Below, piece by piece: positions 32,014 through 43,861 of a stretch of 64,000 bases of DNA (its first letter is position 1; the number at the start of each line of letters is the position of its first letter). Position numbers and translations under genes: made by a program. The notes under the pieces are model-generated. The model was given only the letters and a program-made list of their open reading frames with translations. It was not told the DNA's origin and searched no databases. This DNA is from Pectobacterium polonicum (GTDB lineage: Bacteria > Pseudomonadota > Gammaproteobacteria > Enterobacterales > Enterobacteriaceae): the NCBI RefSeq assembly GCF_005497185.1, contig NZ_RJTN01000006.1:62001-126000 (forward strand). Reading direction: 5' to 3'.

Positions 32014-33414
32014 TTAACGCTGCGCTGAGGCAGTCGTCGTCTGCGGGGCACTGTTGTCCGTTACGGTAGGCGTGGTTGATACCGGTTGACCCAGTGACGC
32101 ATTCAACGCTTGCAGATCGTTTTCATTCAGCGTGCCCTGCGCGGATTTAATGTTTAACTGGTTGATCAGATAATCATAACGTGCGCTGGAGAGTTGCTGT
32201 TTGGCGTTATACAACGTGGTGGTGGCATCCAGTACGTCAACGATGGTACGTGTTCCTACCTGATAACCCGCTTCCATTGCATCCAGAGAGCTTTGTGCAG
32301 ACACTTCAGCCTGTTTGTAAGCGTTGATGCTGCTAATGGAAGCAGAGATGTTGTTGAACGATGAACGAACAACTTGGATCACAGAACGGTGCGCGCTTTC
32401 CAGCAGTTCACTGGAACTGACATAGCGGTGCTGTGCCTGTTTCACCTGAGAATTGGTGATACCGCCGTTGTACAGCGGAAGCGTAAAGTTGATGCCCACT
32501 CTGTGCTGGCCAGCGTCTGAATCGTTAAATGAGTTACTGTTTTGCGTTCTTGAACCCGAATAGCGAGTGTCGCTCACTCCAGTCGATGCCGTGAGATCCA
32601 GTGTCGGCATATAACCCGTTTCGGATGAGCGAATTTGCTCACGAGCCAAATCCTGGCTTAAACGTGCGGACAACAGGTTCAAGTTGCGGTTTTCCGCTTC
32701 TTTCAACAGATTGTTGACGGCTTCAGGTTTCTGAGTCGAAAAACGCTCGATGTTCAGGCCCGCTAACTGCGGGTAGAAATTGCCAGTAATCTGGCGCAGT
32801 GATTCCAGTGCGTTGTCCAGCGTATTACGTGTCAGAACCTCATTGGCCAGCACGCTGTCATACTGTGCACGGGCGTTCTGGACGTCGGTAATCGCGACCA
32901 GACCCACGTTGAAGCGCTGCGTCGTCTGGTCTAACTGACGATAAATTGCCTGTTTCTGAGCGCTGATATAGGATAAAGAGTCAATCGCGCGCAGCACATT
33001 GAAATAGGCTGTCGCCGTGTTCAGCATCAGATTTTGTTGCGCTGTCTGGTACACGACGTCTTCGATACCGGCTTGTTTTTCTTGCAGTGTCAGCGCACGC
33101 CATCTGGACATGTCGAACAGCGTCTGGGTCAGTTGTAATGACGCGCTTTTCTCATTGCTGTTGACGCCATTACTGTCACGGTAACCCTTGTTATAGGTAT
33201 AACCCGTGTTGATCCCCAACTGCGGCAGTAACGGGCTGCGAGCTTCGTTGATTCTTTCAAACGCGGCGTCACGTGTTGCCGCAGAGCTGCGTAAATCTGG
33301 GTTGGTGCTTTTTGCCTGCTGGTAGACCTGTAGCAGGTTTTCCGCCTGACTCATGGCGCTAAAACCACCCAGGCTCAGACCAATAAGAAGAGGGAGCAAT
33401 TTCTTCATTTGCAT
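32014..33414 (-). CDS. tolC: Outer-membrane efflux and secretion channel TolC
   Basis: TolC forms the trimeric outer-membrane channel-tunnel used by multidrug efflux pumps and type I secretion. The 466-residue protein has a signal peptide (cleavage after MSQA, residue 24) and two tandem OEP repeats, each ending in the same pattern (TTQRFNVGLVAITDVQNARAQ and MEAGYQVGTRTIVDVLDATT). The C-terminal tail is shorter than in E. coli (493 residues) and is Thr/Ser/Pro-rich. Divergent from nudF. Confidence 0.97.
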   Translation of the reverse strand: MQMKKLLPLLIGLSLGGFSAMSQAENLLQVYQQAKSTNPDLRSSAATRDAAFERINEARSPLLPQLGINTGYTYNKGYRDSNGVNSNEKSASLQLTQTLFDMSRWRALTLQEKQAGIEDVVYQTAQQNLMLNTATAYFNVLRAIDSLSYISAQKQAIYRQLDQTTQRFNVGLVAITDVQNARAQYDSVLANEVLTRNTLDNALESLRQITGNFYPQLAGLNIERFSTQKPEAVNNLLKEAENRNLNLLSARLSQDLAREQIRSSETGYMPTLDLTASTGVSDTRYSGSRTQNSNSFNDSDAGQHRVGINFTLPLYNGGITNSQVKQAQHRYVSSSELLESAHRSVIQVVRSSFNNISASISSINAYKQAEVSAQSSLDAMEAGYQVGTRTIVDVLDATTTLYNAKQQLSSARYDYLINQLNIKSAQGTLNENDLQALNASLGQPVSTTPTVTDNSAPQTTTASAQR

Positions 33415-33746
33415 TCCTTGTTGTGCAGCAATCTCGCTATGGTAGCGCTGTCTGTAGACGAATAATTGTCGATTCTATCAGAATCTGCCAATAGGATAAG
33501 GTAGCTGAACGTGCCATCTTTCAGCGCAATACGTCCGAAAGGTCAGATAAATTGACCCTTTGGGTGATTCAGTGCGACGTTTTGTTGTTCAGTAAGATAC
33601 CGAAAAGCGATGCGGTGTGCGGGTATAACCCTCGGTTTCGCTGACGTCACGCCTAATAAATGCTCAAAAACAATGATGAGTATAATGACAGTGGGTTCCG
33701 CCCTACAATACCGGATTCCATGAATACTTGTTACAGGAGTGCAGCT
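33415..33746. other. Divergent promoter region tolC/nudF
   Basis: About 330 bases lie between the start codons. A Mar/Sox/Rob box for tolC was looked for but no good match was found. No coding frame stands out. Confidence 0.5.
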
Positions 33747-34379
33747 ATGGTGTCTTCCGTGTCCGGCCCCGTTACTTTCACCAAAGATGATGTAGAAATT
33801 ATTGCACGTGAAAAACTGTACGACGGTTTTTTTTCGCTGGAGCGTTACCGTTTCCGCCATCGCCTGTTTAATGGCGGGATGAGCGGTGAAGTCAGCCGTG
33901 AGATCTTAGAGCGTGGTCACGCCGTCGTGCTGCTGCCTTACGATCCGGTGCGGGATGAAGTCGTACTGATAGAACAGATACGTATTGCTGCCTATGACAC
34001 CAGCGCGTCTCCCTGGCTGTTTGAGCTGGTGGCTGGCATGATTGAACCAGGAGAAAGTCACGAAGAGGTGGCACGACGTGAAGCGGAAGAAGAAGCAGGA
34101 TTAAGGGTTGGCCGCTGCCGACCGATAATCAACTATCTTGCCAGCCCTGGCGGCACCAGTGAACGTCTGGCCGTAATGGTGGGCGAAGTGGATGCACGTA
34201 CGGCGAAAGGGATTCACGGTCTGGCGGAAGAAAACGAAGATATCCGCGTGCATGTGGTGAGCCGAGAACAAAGTTATCAATGGGTTGAGGACGGTATCGT
34301 TGATAACGCTGCATCTGTCATTGCCTTGCAATGGTTAGCGTTGCACCATGAAGAACTGAAACGTACGTGGGTGGATTGA
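33747..34379 (+). CDS. nudF: ADP-ribose diphosphatase NudF
   Basis: NudF hydrolyses ADP-ribose to AMP and ribose 5-phosphate. The ATG at 33747 follows CAGGAG by 7 bases and gives 210 residues (209 in E. coli); the frame reaching 33660 is too long. The Nudix box is complete ([20 protein letters not shown], then AG). It starts the nudF-yqiB-cpdA-yqiA-parE gene run, all on the plus strand. Confidence 0.96.
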   Translation: MVSSVSGPVTFTKDDVEIIAREKLYDGFFSLERYRFRHRLFNGGMSGEVSREILERGHAVVLLPYDPVRDEVVLIEQIRIAAYDTSASPWLFELVAGMIEPGESHEEVARREAEEEAGLRVGRCRPIINYLASPGGTSERLAVMVGEVDARTAKGIHGLAEENEDIRVHVVSREQSYQWVEDGIVDNAASVIALQWLALHHEELKRTWVD

Positions 34380-34383
34380 ATTG

Positions 34384-34815
34384 ATGAAACGTTATACCCC
34401 GGATTTCCCAGCCATGATGAGGCTATGTGAAACTAACTTCATGCAATTACGGCGTTTGCTGCCAAAAATTGATGAAGTTGGTGAAATCGCGGTTTATCAC
34501 GTCAATAATGCGGTCTATCAACTGACGATTCTTGAATCTACTCGCTATACGTCATTGGTTGAGATTAAGCAGACGGCACCCGCTGTCAGCTATTGGAGTC
34601 TGCCAATGATGAGCGTTAGGCTGTATCATGATGCGTTGGTTGCGGAAGTGTGTGCCAGCCAGCAGATCTTTCGCTTCAAAGCACGTTATGATTATCCTAA
34701 TAAGAAGTTACACCAACGTGACGAAAAGCATCAAATTAATCAGTTTCTTGCTGATTGGCTAAAATATTGTTTGGCGTATGGTTCGATGTCGATACCGGTT
34801 TTTGATACCCAATAG
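34384..34815 (+). CDS. yqiB: DUF1249 protein YqiB
   Basis: A 143-residue DUF1249 protein of unknown function, found between nudF and cpdA in enterobacteria. The ATG at 34384 begins [19 protein letters not shown], the conserved family start, and lies 4 bases after the nudF stop. The C-terminal region [21 protein letters not shown] is also conserved. Role unknown; context ties it to nucleotide-turnover neighbours. Confidence 0.88.
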   Translation: MKRYTPDFPAMMRLCETNFMQLRRLLPKIDEVGEIAVYHVNNAVYQLTILESTRYTSLVEIKQTAPAVSYWSLPMMSVRLYHDALVAEVCASQQIFRFKARYDYPNKKLHQRDEKHQINQFLADWLKYCLAYGSMSIPVFDTQ

Positions 34816-34922
34816 ATTTCAACGCGCAGGAAAGTGGTCGTCGAGCCACCAAGGGAAACCAACGTGCTCTGCGATTTGAAAGATGACGGGTAGAGACAGA
34901 TTTACGTAACCAAGGACACCAT

Positions 34923-35750
34923 TTGGAAAGCCTGTTGACACTGCCTGTGGCGAGTGGCGCCAGAGTCAGGATTTTACAAATAACAGATACCCATCTTTTT
35001 GCGGGCGAGCATGAAACCTTGCTGGGTATCAACACCTATCGTAGCTATCACGCCGTGCTGAATGCCATCAAGGTTCAGCAGGATGCGTTTGATTTGATTG
35101 TGGCGACGGGCGATTTGGCGCAGGATCATACGCTGCAAGCCTATCACCATTTCTCGCGCGGGATTGCACAGATCCCAGCCCCTTGCGTGTGGCTTCCGGG
35201 TAACCACGATTTCCAACCCGCGATGGTCGATGCGCTGGCTGACGCCGGTATCGCGCCGTCCAAGCATGTACTGCTGGGCGACAAATGGCAGATCATCCTA
35301 TTGGACAGCCAAGTGTTCGGCGTACCGCACGGTGAGTTGAGTGAATACCAGCTTGAATGGCTGGAGCGTAGCCTGAAAAATCAGCCCGACCGCTTTACGC
35401 TACTGCTGCTGCACCACCATCCGCATCCTTCCGGCTGTACCTGGCTCGATCAACACAGCCTGCGCAACGCCCATAATCTGTCTGCGGTACTGGATCGCTA
35501 TCCGAAGGTGAACACCGTGCTGTGTGGGCATATTCATCAGGAGATGGATTGTGACTGGCATGGCCGACGTTTGCTGGCCACGCCATCGACCTGCGTGCAG
35601 TTCAAACCGCACTGTACCAATTTCACTATTGATGATGTGGCACCGGGATGGCGCTATTTGGATCTGCTGCCGGATGGTCGTCTGGAAACTGAAGTCTATC
35701 GCCTGTCGGGCAGCGAATTCCTGCCTGATATGGATTCGGACGGTTACTAA
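34923..35750 (+). CDS. cpdA: 3',5'-cAMP phosphodiesterase CpdA
   Basis: CpdA hydrolyses cyclic AMP to AMP and lowers CRP activity. The 275-residue calcineurin-like metallophosphoesterase shows its metal-binding motifs in order: DTHLF, GDLAQD, GNHD, LLHHH and CGHIHQE. Translation probably starts at TTG (34923), 8 bases after AAGGA; E. coli cpdA also uses TTG and starts MESLLTLP. The C-terminus abuts yqiA, whose ATG overlaps the last base. Confidence 0.95.
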   Translation: MESLLTLPVASGARVRILQITDTHLFAGEHETLLGINTYRSYHAVLNAIKVQQDAFDLIVATGDLAQDHTLQAYHHFSRGIAQIPAPCVWLPGNHDFQPAMVDALADAGIAPSKHVLLGDKWQIILLDSQVFGVPHGELSEYQLEWLERSLKNQPDRFTLLLLHHHPHPSGCTWLDQHSLRNAHNLSAVLDRYPKVNTVLCGHIHQEMDCDWHGRRLLATPSTCVQFKPHCTNFTIDDVAPGWRYLDLLPDGRLETEVYRLSGSEFLPDMDSDGY

Positions 35751-36331
35751 TGCCTACGCTTCTTTATCTTCATGGCTTCAACAGTACGCCACAGTCGGCG
35801 AAAGCCACTGCGTTGAAAACGTGGCTGGCAGAGCAGCATCCTGAAATTGACATGGTGATTCCACAGCTTCCGCCTTATCCGGCGGAAGCCGCCGAGATGA
35901 TGGAATCGTTGATTATGGAGCGGGCGGGTCGTCCGGTGGGCATTGTTGGTTCTTCCCTCGGTGGTTACTATGCCACTTGGCTATCCCAGTGTTTTATGCT
36001 GCCTGCCGTGGTGGTGAACCCTGCGGTGAAGCCGTTTGAACTGTTGCTGGACCATCTGGGGGAATACCAGAACCCCTACACCGGCGAACAATATGTGCTA
36101 GAGTCTCGGCACGTGTACGATCTGAAGGTCATGCAGGTTGACCGACTGGAATCGCCAGATTTGCTCTGGCTGCTGTTGCAGACGGGGGATGAGGTTCTGG
36201 ACTATCGTCAGGCAGTCGCGTATTACACGGCCTGCCGTCAAACTGTGGAGTCAGGGGGCAATCATGCCTTTGTTGGATTTGAGCACTTTTTCACACCGAT
36301 TGTGAATTTTTTAGGGCTCACGACAGACTGA
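35750..36331 (+). CDS. yqiA: Esterase YqiA
   Basis: A 193-residue alpha/beta-hydrolase of the YqiA/UPF0227 type. The nucleophile elbow is GSSLGG with Ser as nucleophile, after an N-terminal [12 protein letters not shown]; the acid and His of the triad are in [10 protein letters not shown] and GGNHAF. It acts on small acyl esters in E. coli. Start overlaps the cpdA stop by one base. Confidence 0.93.
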   Translation: MPTLLYLHGFNSTPQSAKATALKTWLAEQHPEIDMVIPQLPPYPAEAAEMMESLIMERAGRPVGIVGSSLGGYYATWLSQCFMLPAVVVNPAVKPFELLLDHLGEYQNPYTGEQYVLESRHVYDLKVMQVDRLESPDLLWLLLQTGDEVLDYRQAVAYYTACRQTVESGGNHAFVGFEHFFTPIVNFLGLTTD

Positions 36332-36379
36332 ACCGCCGCATATGCATTGAAAAACGAATCGCCGAAAGCGGTTCGTTAA

Positions 36380-38311
<1,932 letters not shown>

Positions 38312-38353
38312 CGCCTTGCTCAGATACCTCATCGACGGCAGGTATATTCGCTT

Positions 38354-39250
38354 ATGAAAGTCACGCTTGAGGAACTTCAGGCTTTTGTCGTTGTGATCGA
38401 AACTGGCTCGATCACGGCGGCAGCGGAACAGCTTGGGCAAACCACATCGGGGATCAGCCGGGCGTTGCGGCGTCTGGAGGACAAACTGGGTACGACCTTG
38501 CTGCATCGTACTACGCGACGTCTCTCGCTTTCCGAGGAAGGCGTGATGTTCCTTGAGCACGCTCGTGGCGTTATTCACGCGGTGGAACATGCTGAAGAGC
38601 AGGTGTTGCTGCGTCACGAGCAGCCGAGCGGGCGGTTGCGGATCAACTCGGCTTCAGCGTTTATACAGCATGTGATTGTACCTCTGGTGCCGGAATTTCG
38701 CCGCCGCTATCCAAAAATCATTCTTGAACTCAACACTGACGATTTCATTATCGATCTGCTGGAACAGCATATCGATATCGCCATTCGCATTGGTACACTT
38801 AAAGACTCCACTATTCATGCGCGGCCGCTCGGCTCAAGCAAACTGCGTATTGTCGCCAGCCCTGAATATCTACAACAGCACGGTACACCCACGACGGTCG
38901 AGTCACTCGCTGACCATCTTTGCCTGGGGTTTACTCAGGTAGAGTCGCTGAACCACTGGCCGCTGCGGCATGGGGTGCAGGACTTTTATCCCATTACGCC
39001 AGCGCTGTTGGCATCAAATGGTGAGATATTGCGCCAGCTTGCGCTACGAGGCGAAGGGATTGTGCGTATGTCTAACTTCCTGATTCGGGATGATTTGGCG
39101 GCGGGGCGACTGGTGCCGATCCTTATCGAAGAAACGGTGGAAGCCAGTTTGCCGGTTTATGCGGTGTATTATCGCAATAGCCAACTGGCGGCACGCATTA
39201 GCTGTTTTCTCGATTTTATGAGCGAGAAGCTCACGGAAAACCCGCTGTGA
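38354..39250 (+). CDS. LysR-family transcriptional regulator
   Basis: A 298-residue LysR regulator: winged HTH at about 1-60 (LEELQAFVVVIETGSITAAAEQLGQTTSGISRALRRLE), followed by an effector-binding domain typical of the CrgA/AaeR-like subgroup. It lies 42 bases after parE and converges on mdaB. The mdaB flavin reductase is a possible target by proximity only. No metabolite can be inferred. Confidence 0.88.
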   Translation: MKVTLEELQAFVVVIETGSITAAAEQLGQTTSGISRALRRLEDKLGTTLLHRTTRRLSLSEEGVMFLEHARGVIHAVEHAEEQVLLRHEQPSGRLRINSASAFIQHVIVPLVPEFRRRYPKIILELNTDDFIIDLLEQHIDIAIRIGTLKDSTIHARPLGSSKLRIVASPEYLQQHGTPTTVESLADHLCLGFTQVESLNHWPLRHGVQDFYPITPALLASNGEILRQLALRGEGIVRMSNFLIRDDLAAGRLVPILIEETVEASLPVYAVYYRNSQLAARISCFLDFMSEKLTENPL

Positions 39251-39290
39251 AGCGTGATTCACAGCGGTACAGAAGCGCGTAAATCACCGA

Positions 39291-39872
39291 TTAGGCAAAG
39301 AGTTTGTCCAGATGCTGGCGGTAGTTTGCAAGATAAGCAGGGACGTCCGGTGCTTTTATTACATCATTGCAGATGAAGGTTGGCAGCGGGGATAGCCCGA
39401 TAAACTGGTTCGCTTTGTGGAACGGCAGATAAACCCCGTCCACCCCGACACCGTGGAAGAACTGATCGGGATCGTCAAAGGCTTCCAGCGGCGCATTCCA
39501 CGTCAGAGAGAGCATGTATTTCCGCCCCTGTAAAAGTCCACCTGAACCGTATTTCTTGCTGGCATCCGAACGGCTGCGGCCATCGCTGGCGTACAGTGAA
39601 CCGTGACCGGCGGTAAACACGTCATCGATGTATTTCTTCAAGATCCACGGTGTATCCATCCACCAACCCGGCATCTGATAAATGATGGTATCGGCCCACA
39701 GGTAGTTCTGAATTTCCTGCTCAATATCATAGCCGTTGTCCACGACCGTCACGCGGACGTCGTGACCTTTATCACGCAGAAAACTGGCCGCGACATCGGT
39801 AAGGGTATGGTTCAATTCGCCTTTGGAATGGGCGAACGATTTGCCCGCGTTAATCAGCAATATGTTCTGCAT
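39291..39872 (-). CDS. mdaB: NADPH:quinone oxidoreductase MdaB
   Basis: MdaB is a flavodoxin-fold, FAD-dependent quinone reductase that protects against quinone redox cycling. The 193-residue protein has NAGKSFAHSKGELNHTL, YQMPGWWMDTPWILKKYIDDVF and SLTWNAPLEAFDD, the typical MdaB/NQO1-like landmarks. It follows parE in E. coli as well; here a LysR gene lies between. Confidence 0.94.
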   Translation of the reverse strand: MQNILLINAGKSFAHSKGELNHTLTDVAASFLRDKGHDVRVTVVDNGYDIEQEIQNYLWADTIIYQMPGWWMDTPWILKKYIDDVFTAGHGSLYASDGRSRSDASKKYGSGGLLQGRKYMLSLTWNAPLEAFDDPDQFFHGVGVDGVYLPFHKANQFIGLSPLPTFICNDVIKAPDVPAYLANYRQHLDKLFA

Positions 39873-40026
39873 AGGTCTGTTCTCGAATAGGTTATCAACG
39901 AAGAGGTTGGGCGTAGTCTAGGGGAGGGATCGGGGAAGAAAAATGGGCGGTCGTGCATAACACTGTTGACGGAATATCAACAATCGGGAACGGAAGGGTG
40001 TTTTATTGAAATAATGTAGTCTGAGG

Positions 40027-40054
40027 AAAAGGCAAGAGAATCCTCCCTTGCCTT
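40027..40054 (-). terminator. Terminator of the PTS-aldolase operon
   Basis: On the minus strand the stem AAGGCAAG / CTTGCCTT is followed by TTTT, about 20 bases past the last aldolase gene. Confidence 0.82.
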
Positions 40055-40074
40055 GTTCAGATCGTGTGGCGTAT

Positions 40075-40938
40075 CTATCGATATAAACGGGCTTTTCCCG
40101 TTGAGCCGAAGAGCGCCATTTTATAGCGAATCACCTCTTTTGCCGCCTTAATCGGTTCTGGGTAGATGGCATTAGGGTCCCACCAGGTTTCACGACTGAG
40201 GATTTCTCGCGCTTTCTGGAAATAGGCGAATTTCATGTCGCTGGAGATGTTGATTTTGCCCACGCCAAGCGTCACCGCTTCGGCAATTTCGGCGTCCGGG
40301 TTGGCGGAACCGCCATGCAGGACGAGCGGAATCGACACCCGCTGCGAAATATCCCGCAGGATATGCATTTGCAGCTCTGGCTTCAGGTCTTTGGGGTAAA
40401 TACCGTGTGCCGTGCCGATAGCGACGGCTAACGTATCAACGCCCGTCCGGTTGACGAAATCTTCCGCCTGTTCGGGGTCGGTGTAGATCACTTTGCTGAC
40501 GCCGCCTTCTATCGTGGTGCCAGTGTCACCAATCGTGCCTAATTCCCCCTCTACGGAAACGCCCACGGCATGTGCCAGTTTTACCACTTCAGTGGTGAGC
40601 GCCACATTCTCCTCATAGGGCAGCAGCGAACCGTCGATCATCACGGAGGTAAATCCGCACTGAATGGCTCGCAGAACGTGTGCGATCGAGGCGCCATGAT
40701 CGAGGTGGATGACAAACGGCACCGGACTACGCAGCGTTCTTTCTCGCACATAGGCGAAGAACGCATCGGTAACGAATTCCAGCTCACTCGGATGAATAGA
40801 GATAATGGCGGGGGTATTCGTGGCTTCGGCTTCTTCTACTACGGCGCGGATAAAGCAGCTATCGGCCACGTTAAACGCGCCAATAGCGAAACGGTGTTCA
40901 CGCGTGGGCTTAAGGATATCAGTCATTGAAATCAACAT
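40075..40938 (-). CDS. Class II ketose-bisphosphate aldolase (paralogue A)
   Basis: A zinc aldolase of the FbaA/GatY/KbaY type that should cleave a ketose phosphate to dihydroxyacetone phosphate and an aldehyde. The ATG at 40938 follows AGGAGAG by 7 bases and gives 287 residues. Asp80 and His81 (HLDHG), GTAHGIYPKD and VLHGGS supply the catalytic acid and zinc ligands. It is the last gene of a minus-strand operon with a second aldolase and a fructose-type PTS. Substrate unknown; fructose/tagatose-like phosphates are likely. Confidence 0.88.
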   Translation of the reverse strand: MLISMTDILKPTREHRFAIGAFNVADSCFIRAVVEEAEATNTPAIISIHPSELEFVTDAFFAYVRERTLRSPVPFVIHLDHGASIAHVLRAIQCGFTSVMIDGSLLPYEENVALTTEVVKLAHAVGVSVEGELGTIGDTGTTIEGGVSKVIYTDPEQAEDFVNRTGVDTLAVAIGTAHGIYPKDLKPELQMHILRDISQRVSIPLVLHGGSANPDAEIAEAVTLGVGKINISSDMKFAYFQKAREILSRETWWDPNAIYPEPIKAAKEVIRYKMALFGSTGKARLYR

Positions 40939-41026
40939 GATGTGTCTCTCCTGTGTCGGATAAAGGGCAAAGCATTCCTGTACCAGTGGAAAACCACTGA
41001 TGCGAAAGTGGGTAAAGGACGAACGG

Positions 41027-41878
41027 TCAGGCTTTGTGGGCTGAACCTGACCAACCAAGATAATCGACGACCACGTCGCGGCAGGCGGATTCCATCGTCG
41101 CCAGCAGGTCGGACAGTTCCATCGTTGGGTGCTCATGCAGTGCCTGCTGCAACGCGGTTTTTCCTGCTTCAAAGACGGCCGCGCCGACATTGATTTTGGC
41201 GACGCCGTGACGGCTGACGCGGCGAATGTCGTCGGCCTTGGTGCCGCTGCCGCCATGTAATGCCAGTGGCACCGTTGATTCCTGATTCAGGGCTTCAAGA
41301 CGCTCAAAATCAATCCGTGGCGTCACCCCGGCAGGGTAAATACCGTGGGCGGTGCCGACCGACACGGCAAGCAGGTCGATGCCGGTTTGGCGGATGAAAG
41401 GAATGACGTCTTCCACCTGCGTCATTTTCACCGTGGCATCCTCAATGTCGTAGACGGGCGCATCGGCGATATGCCCAAGCTCACCTTCCACGCAGACGCC
41501 TGCGGTCGCAGCGATGGTCACCACCTGCTGGGTGCGCTGGATGTTTTCCGCCAGCGGGTGGCTGGAGGCATCAATCATCAGTCCGGTAAAACCGGCGCGG
41601 AACGCCTGCCCAATCAGGCTGAATGCCGTACCGTGATCCAGACTGAGCGCCACAGGAACGGTGGCCTGCTCAGCTAGCGCCTTGACCAGCGGCAGCGCGA
41701 GATGCGGTGGAAAGTGTGCACTGTGTCCTTGGTACACATTCAGGATCAGCGGTGCACGCTGTTGCTCGGCGGCGGCAATAGCCGCACGAGCGGTCTCCAG
41801 GTTGAAACAGTTGATGGCGAGCACGGCATACTGCTGTTGATACGCGTCATCAATGAGGGTTTTCATGGCGGCATACAT
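41027..41878 (-). CDS. Class II ketose-bisphosphate aldolase (paralogue B)
   Basis: A 283-residue paralogue of the next gene in the operon, with all catalytic elements kept: Asp81-His82 (SLDHG), GTAHGIYPAG and ALHGGSGT. It starts with ATG 5 bases after AGGAG and only 11 bases after the IIC gene. The C-terminal 40 residues (FEAGKTALQQALHEHPTMELSDLL) resemble GatY/KbaY-type enzymes. The presence of two intact aldolases suggests either hetero-oligomers or two substrates. Confidence 0.88.
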   Translation of the reverse strand: MYAAMKTLIDDAYQQQYAVLAINCFNLETARAAIAAAEQQRAPLILNVYQGHSAHFPPHLALPLVKALAEQATVPVALSLDHGTAFSLIGQAFRAGFTGLMIDASSHPLAENIQRTQQVVTIAATAGVCVEGELGHIADAPVYDIEDATVKMTQVEDVIPFIRQTGIDLLAVSVGTAHGIYPAGVTPRIDFERLEALNQESTVPLALHGGSGTKADDIRRVSRHGVAKINVGAAVFEAGKTALQQALHEHPTMELSDLLATMESACRDVVVDYLGWSGSAHKA

Positions 41879-41889
41879 GGAGGCTCCTG

Positions 41890-42981
41890 TTATTCGAGAG
41901 TGAATTTAATGTCTTCGTCACGCACGCTGCTGTCGTCAACGTCGTCGAACTCTTCATCAGCCTGCGTGACGCGTTTCTTAATCAGCGACAGCATCACGCC
42001 ACAGATGACCGTGCCGATACCGAGTGCCAGACAGAACATCAGCGGCTTGGTAAACAGCGGGACCACAAACATGCCGCCGTGTGGCACGGGGGCCTCCACA
42101 CCCCAGACCATGATGAGTCCGCCCGCGATAGCGGAGGCGACGACGCAGCTGGCAACGACTCTGAACAAATCGCGCGCGGCAATCGGGATCACCCCTTCGG
42201 TAATCATGCAGATCCCCATCGGGAAGGCGGCTTTCAGCGCCTCTTTTTCAGCGCGGGTGTATTTGTAGCGGGTCAGCAGGAAGGACAGCGTGATGCCGAA
42301 GGGCGGAATCATTGAACCAACAAATTTGACGGCCTCCGGCCCGTAAATCCCATCGACCAGCATGCCGTCTGCGAAGAGAGACATTGTCTTGTTTACCGGT
42401 CCGCCGAAATCGAAGGTTGCCATCGCCCCCAAAATCGCCCCCATCAGGAATTTCGAGCCGCCCTGCATGGATTCCAGCAGATGAATCAGCGCTTTTTGCA
42501 GCCAGACGATGGGCTGGCCGATAAACGTCATCATCAGCAGCCCGGCGATAATGGTGCTGAGCAGCGGCAGGATCATGACGGGCATCAGCCCCTGCATCGA
42601 GGTGGGCAGCTTGATGTAGCGACGCAGCAGCAGCACGGTGTAGCCGACTAAAAAGCCGCCGAGAATACCGCCGATAAACCCGGTTTGAATCTGGCCGCAG
42701 ATGAATCCCACAATCAGGCCGGGTGCGAAGCCGGGGCGGTCGGCAATGGAGTAAGCAATAGCGGCGCTGATGAGCGGAACAATTAGCCCCATCCCCCAAC
42801 CGCCGATCTGATTAAGCATCCACGCAATACTGCCAGTTTGCTTGCCGACATCCGGGCCGCCGATAACCTGACCGAGGGCAATACAGATCCCGGCGGCGAC
42901 AATCAGTGGGATCATCCAGGAAATACCGGTAAGAAGATGCCGTTTTATTTCCTGTCCAACGGTGATTTTTCTGGTGTTCAT
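41890..42981 (-). CDS. PTS fructose-family transporter subunit IIC
   Basis: A 363-residue polytopic membrane protein with about ten hydrophobic segments, of the EIIC fructose family. GGPVNKTMSLFADGM and GMCMITEGVIPIA-like stretches (near residues 200 and 270) mark the substrate-binding region. Start is taken at ATG 42981 after GGGGTAAT; the frame upstream has no support. It is separate from IIA and IIB, unlike FruA. It sits between IIB and the aldolases on the minus strand. Confidence 0.92.
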   Translation of the reverse strand: MNTRKITVGQEIKRHLLTGISWMIPLIVAAGICIALGQVIGGPDVGKQTGSIAWMLNQIGGWGMGLIVPLISAAIAYSIADRPGFAPGLIVGFICGQIQTGFIGGILGGFLVGYTVLLLRRYIKLPTSMQGLMPVMILPLLSTIIAGLLMMTFIGQPIVWLQKALIHLLESMQGGSKFLMGAILGAMATFDFGGPVNKTMSLFADGMLVDGIYGPEAVKFVGSMIPPFGITLSFLLTRYKYTRAEKEALKAAFPMGICMITEGVIPIAARDLFRVVASCVVASAIAGGLIMVWGVEAPVPHGGMFVVPLFTKPLMFCLALGIGTVICGVMLSLIKKRVTQADEEFDDVDDSSVRDEDIKFTLE

Positions 42982-43006
42982 AATGATTACCCCGAAATGG
43001 ATATAT

Positions 43007-43321
43007 TCAGGCACCCGCTAAAGAACTAGCGACTTTTTCCAGAAACTTGATGGGAGATTTAATAACGACCTCCGTTTTTACCCGAACAATAGGCTTACCT
43101 TTAAACCGCTCTTCGCCTGTTATTTTGATATCGATAGCCAGAATAACGACATCGGCTGCGGCTATTTCATCAGGCGTTAATTCATTCTCTGTACCAATGG
43201 TGCCTTGGGTTTCCACTTTGATGGCGTAATTTAAGGCATTGGCGCCTTTAATGAGTTTCTCGCGTGCGATATAGGTATGCGCAATGCCTGCCGTGCAGGC
43301 GGCAACACAAACAATATTCAT
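43007..43321 (-). CDS. PTS fructose-family subunit IIB
   Basis: A 104-residue EIIB domain that receives phosphate from IIA and passes it to the incoming sugar. The phosphorylation site is Cys9 in VAACTAGIAHTY, the fructose-family signature. Start at 43321 (MNIVCVAAC) fits the family length; the upstream extension overlaps the IIA end. It is encoded between IIA and IIC. Confidence 0.93.
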   Translation of the reverse strand: MNIVCVAACTAGIAHTYIAREKLIKGANALNYAIKVETQGTIGTENELTPDEIAAADVVILAIDIKITGEERFKGKPIVRVKTEVVIKSPIKFLEKVASSLAGA

Positions 43322-43334
43322 TTTGAGCCTCGTC

Positions 43335-43814
43335 TTATGTCGGAGTGACGGGAGCTGTTTCTGCATACTGACTAAACAGCCGAATAATTTTATGGGGATC
43401 GGATTCGTCCAGCAGTTGAGCAATCACCTCATCATCGGCCAGCGCACTGGCAACCTGAGACAGCAGGCGAATGTGTGTCGTGTTCTGATCTTCCAGACGC
43501 ACGGCAAAAAGAATAATGCAGCGGACCTGACTGCCGTCCAGCGTTTCCCACGGAATATCCTGATGGGTGCGGCCAATCGCGAGCGTGGTCTGTTTTACGG
43601 CGGAGGATTTCCCATGAGGGATCGCAATATGGTTTTCAAAACCGGTCGATCCTTCCGCTTCGCGTAACCAGACATCGTGAATAAAATCCTGTTTATTAGT
43701 AATAGCGCCATCGGCATACAGCAGATCGGTTAATTCATTAATGGCTTCACCTTTATTGGTCGCAGACATCGTTAGCTTTACGCGATTAGCATTCAGTATT
43801 TTATTGATATCCAT
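43335..43814 (-). CDS. PTS fructose/mannitol-family subunit IIA
   Basis: A 159-residue EIIA domain (PTS_EIIA_2) that takes phosphate from HPr. The active His67 lies in HIAIPHGKSSAV. It starts the transport genes of the operon, downstream of the interrupted regulator. Stand-alone IIA, IIB and IIC suggest a Frw/Frv-like rather than FruAB-like system. Confidence 0.93.
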   Translation of the reverse strand: MDINKILNANRVKLTMSATNKGEAINELTDLLYADGAITNKQDFIHDVWLREAEGSTGFENHIAIPHGKSSAVKQTTLAIGRTHQDIPWETLDGSQVRCIILFAVRLEDQNTTHIRLLSQVASALADDEVIAQLLDESDPHKIIRLFSQYAETAPVTPT

Positions 43815-43861
43815 TGATCACACCTCATCTATAAATGTTAAAAGTAACGTTCGGCCAATAA

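Noticed and set aside
33415-33746. A Mar/Sox/Rob box upstream of tolC
   Set aside because: A GCAC motif near 33570 was checked, but the spacing to the second half does not fit the consensus.
39242-39266. Palindrome at the end of the LysR gene as a terminator
   Set aside because: The 9-bp stem (CCGCTGTGA / TCACAGCGG) overlaps the stop codon but has no T run on either strand, so termination is unsupported.
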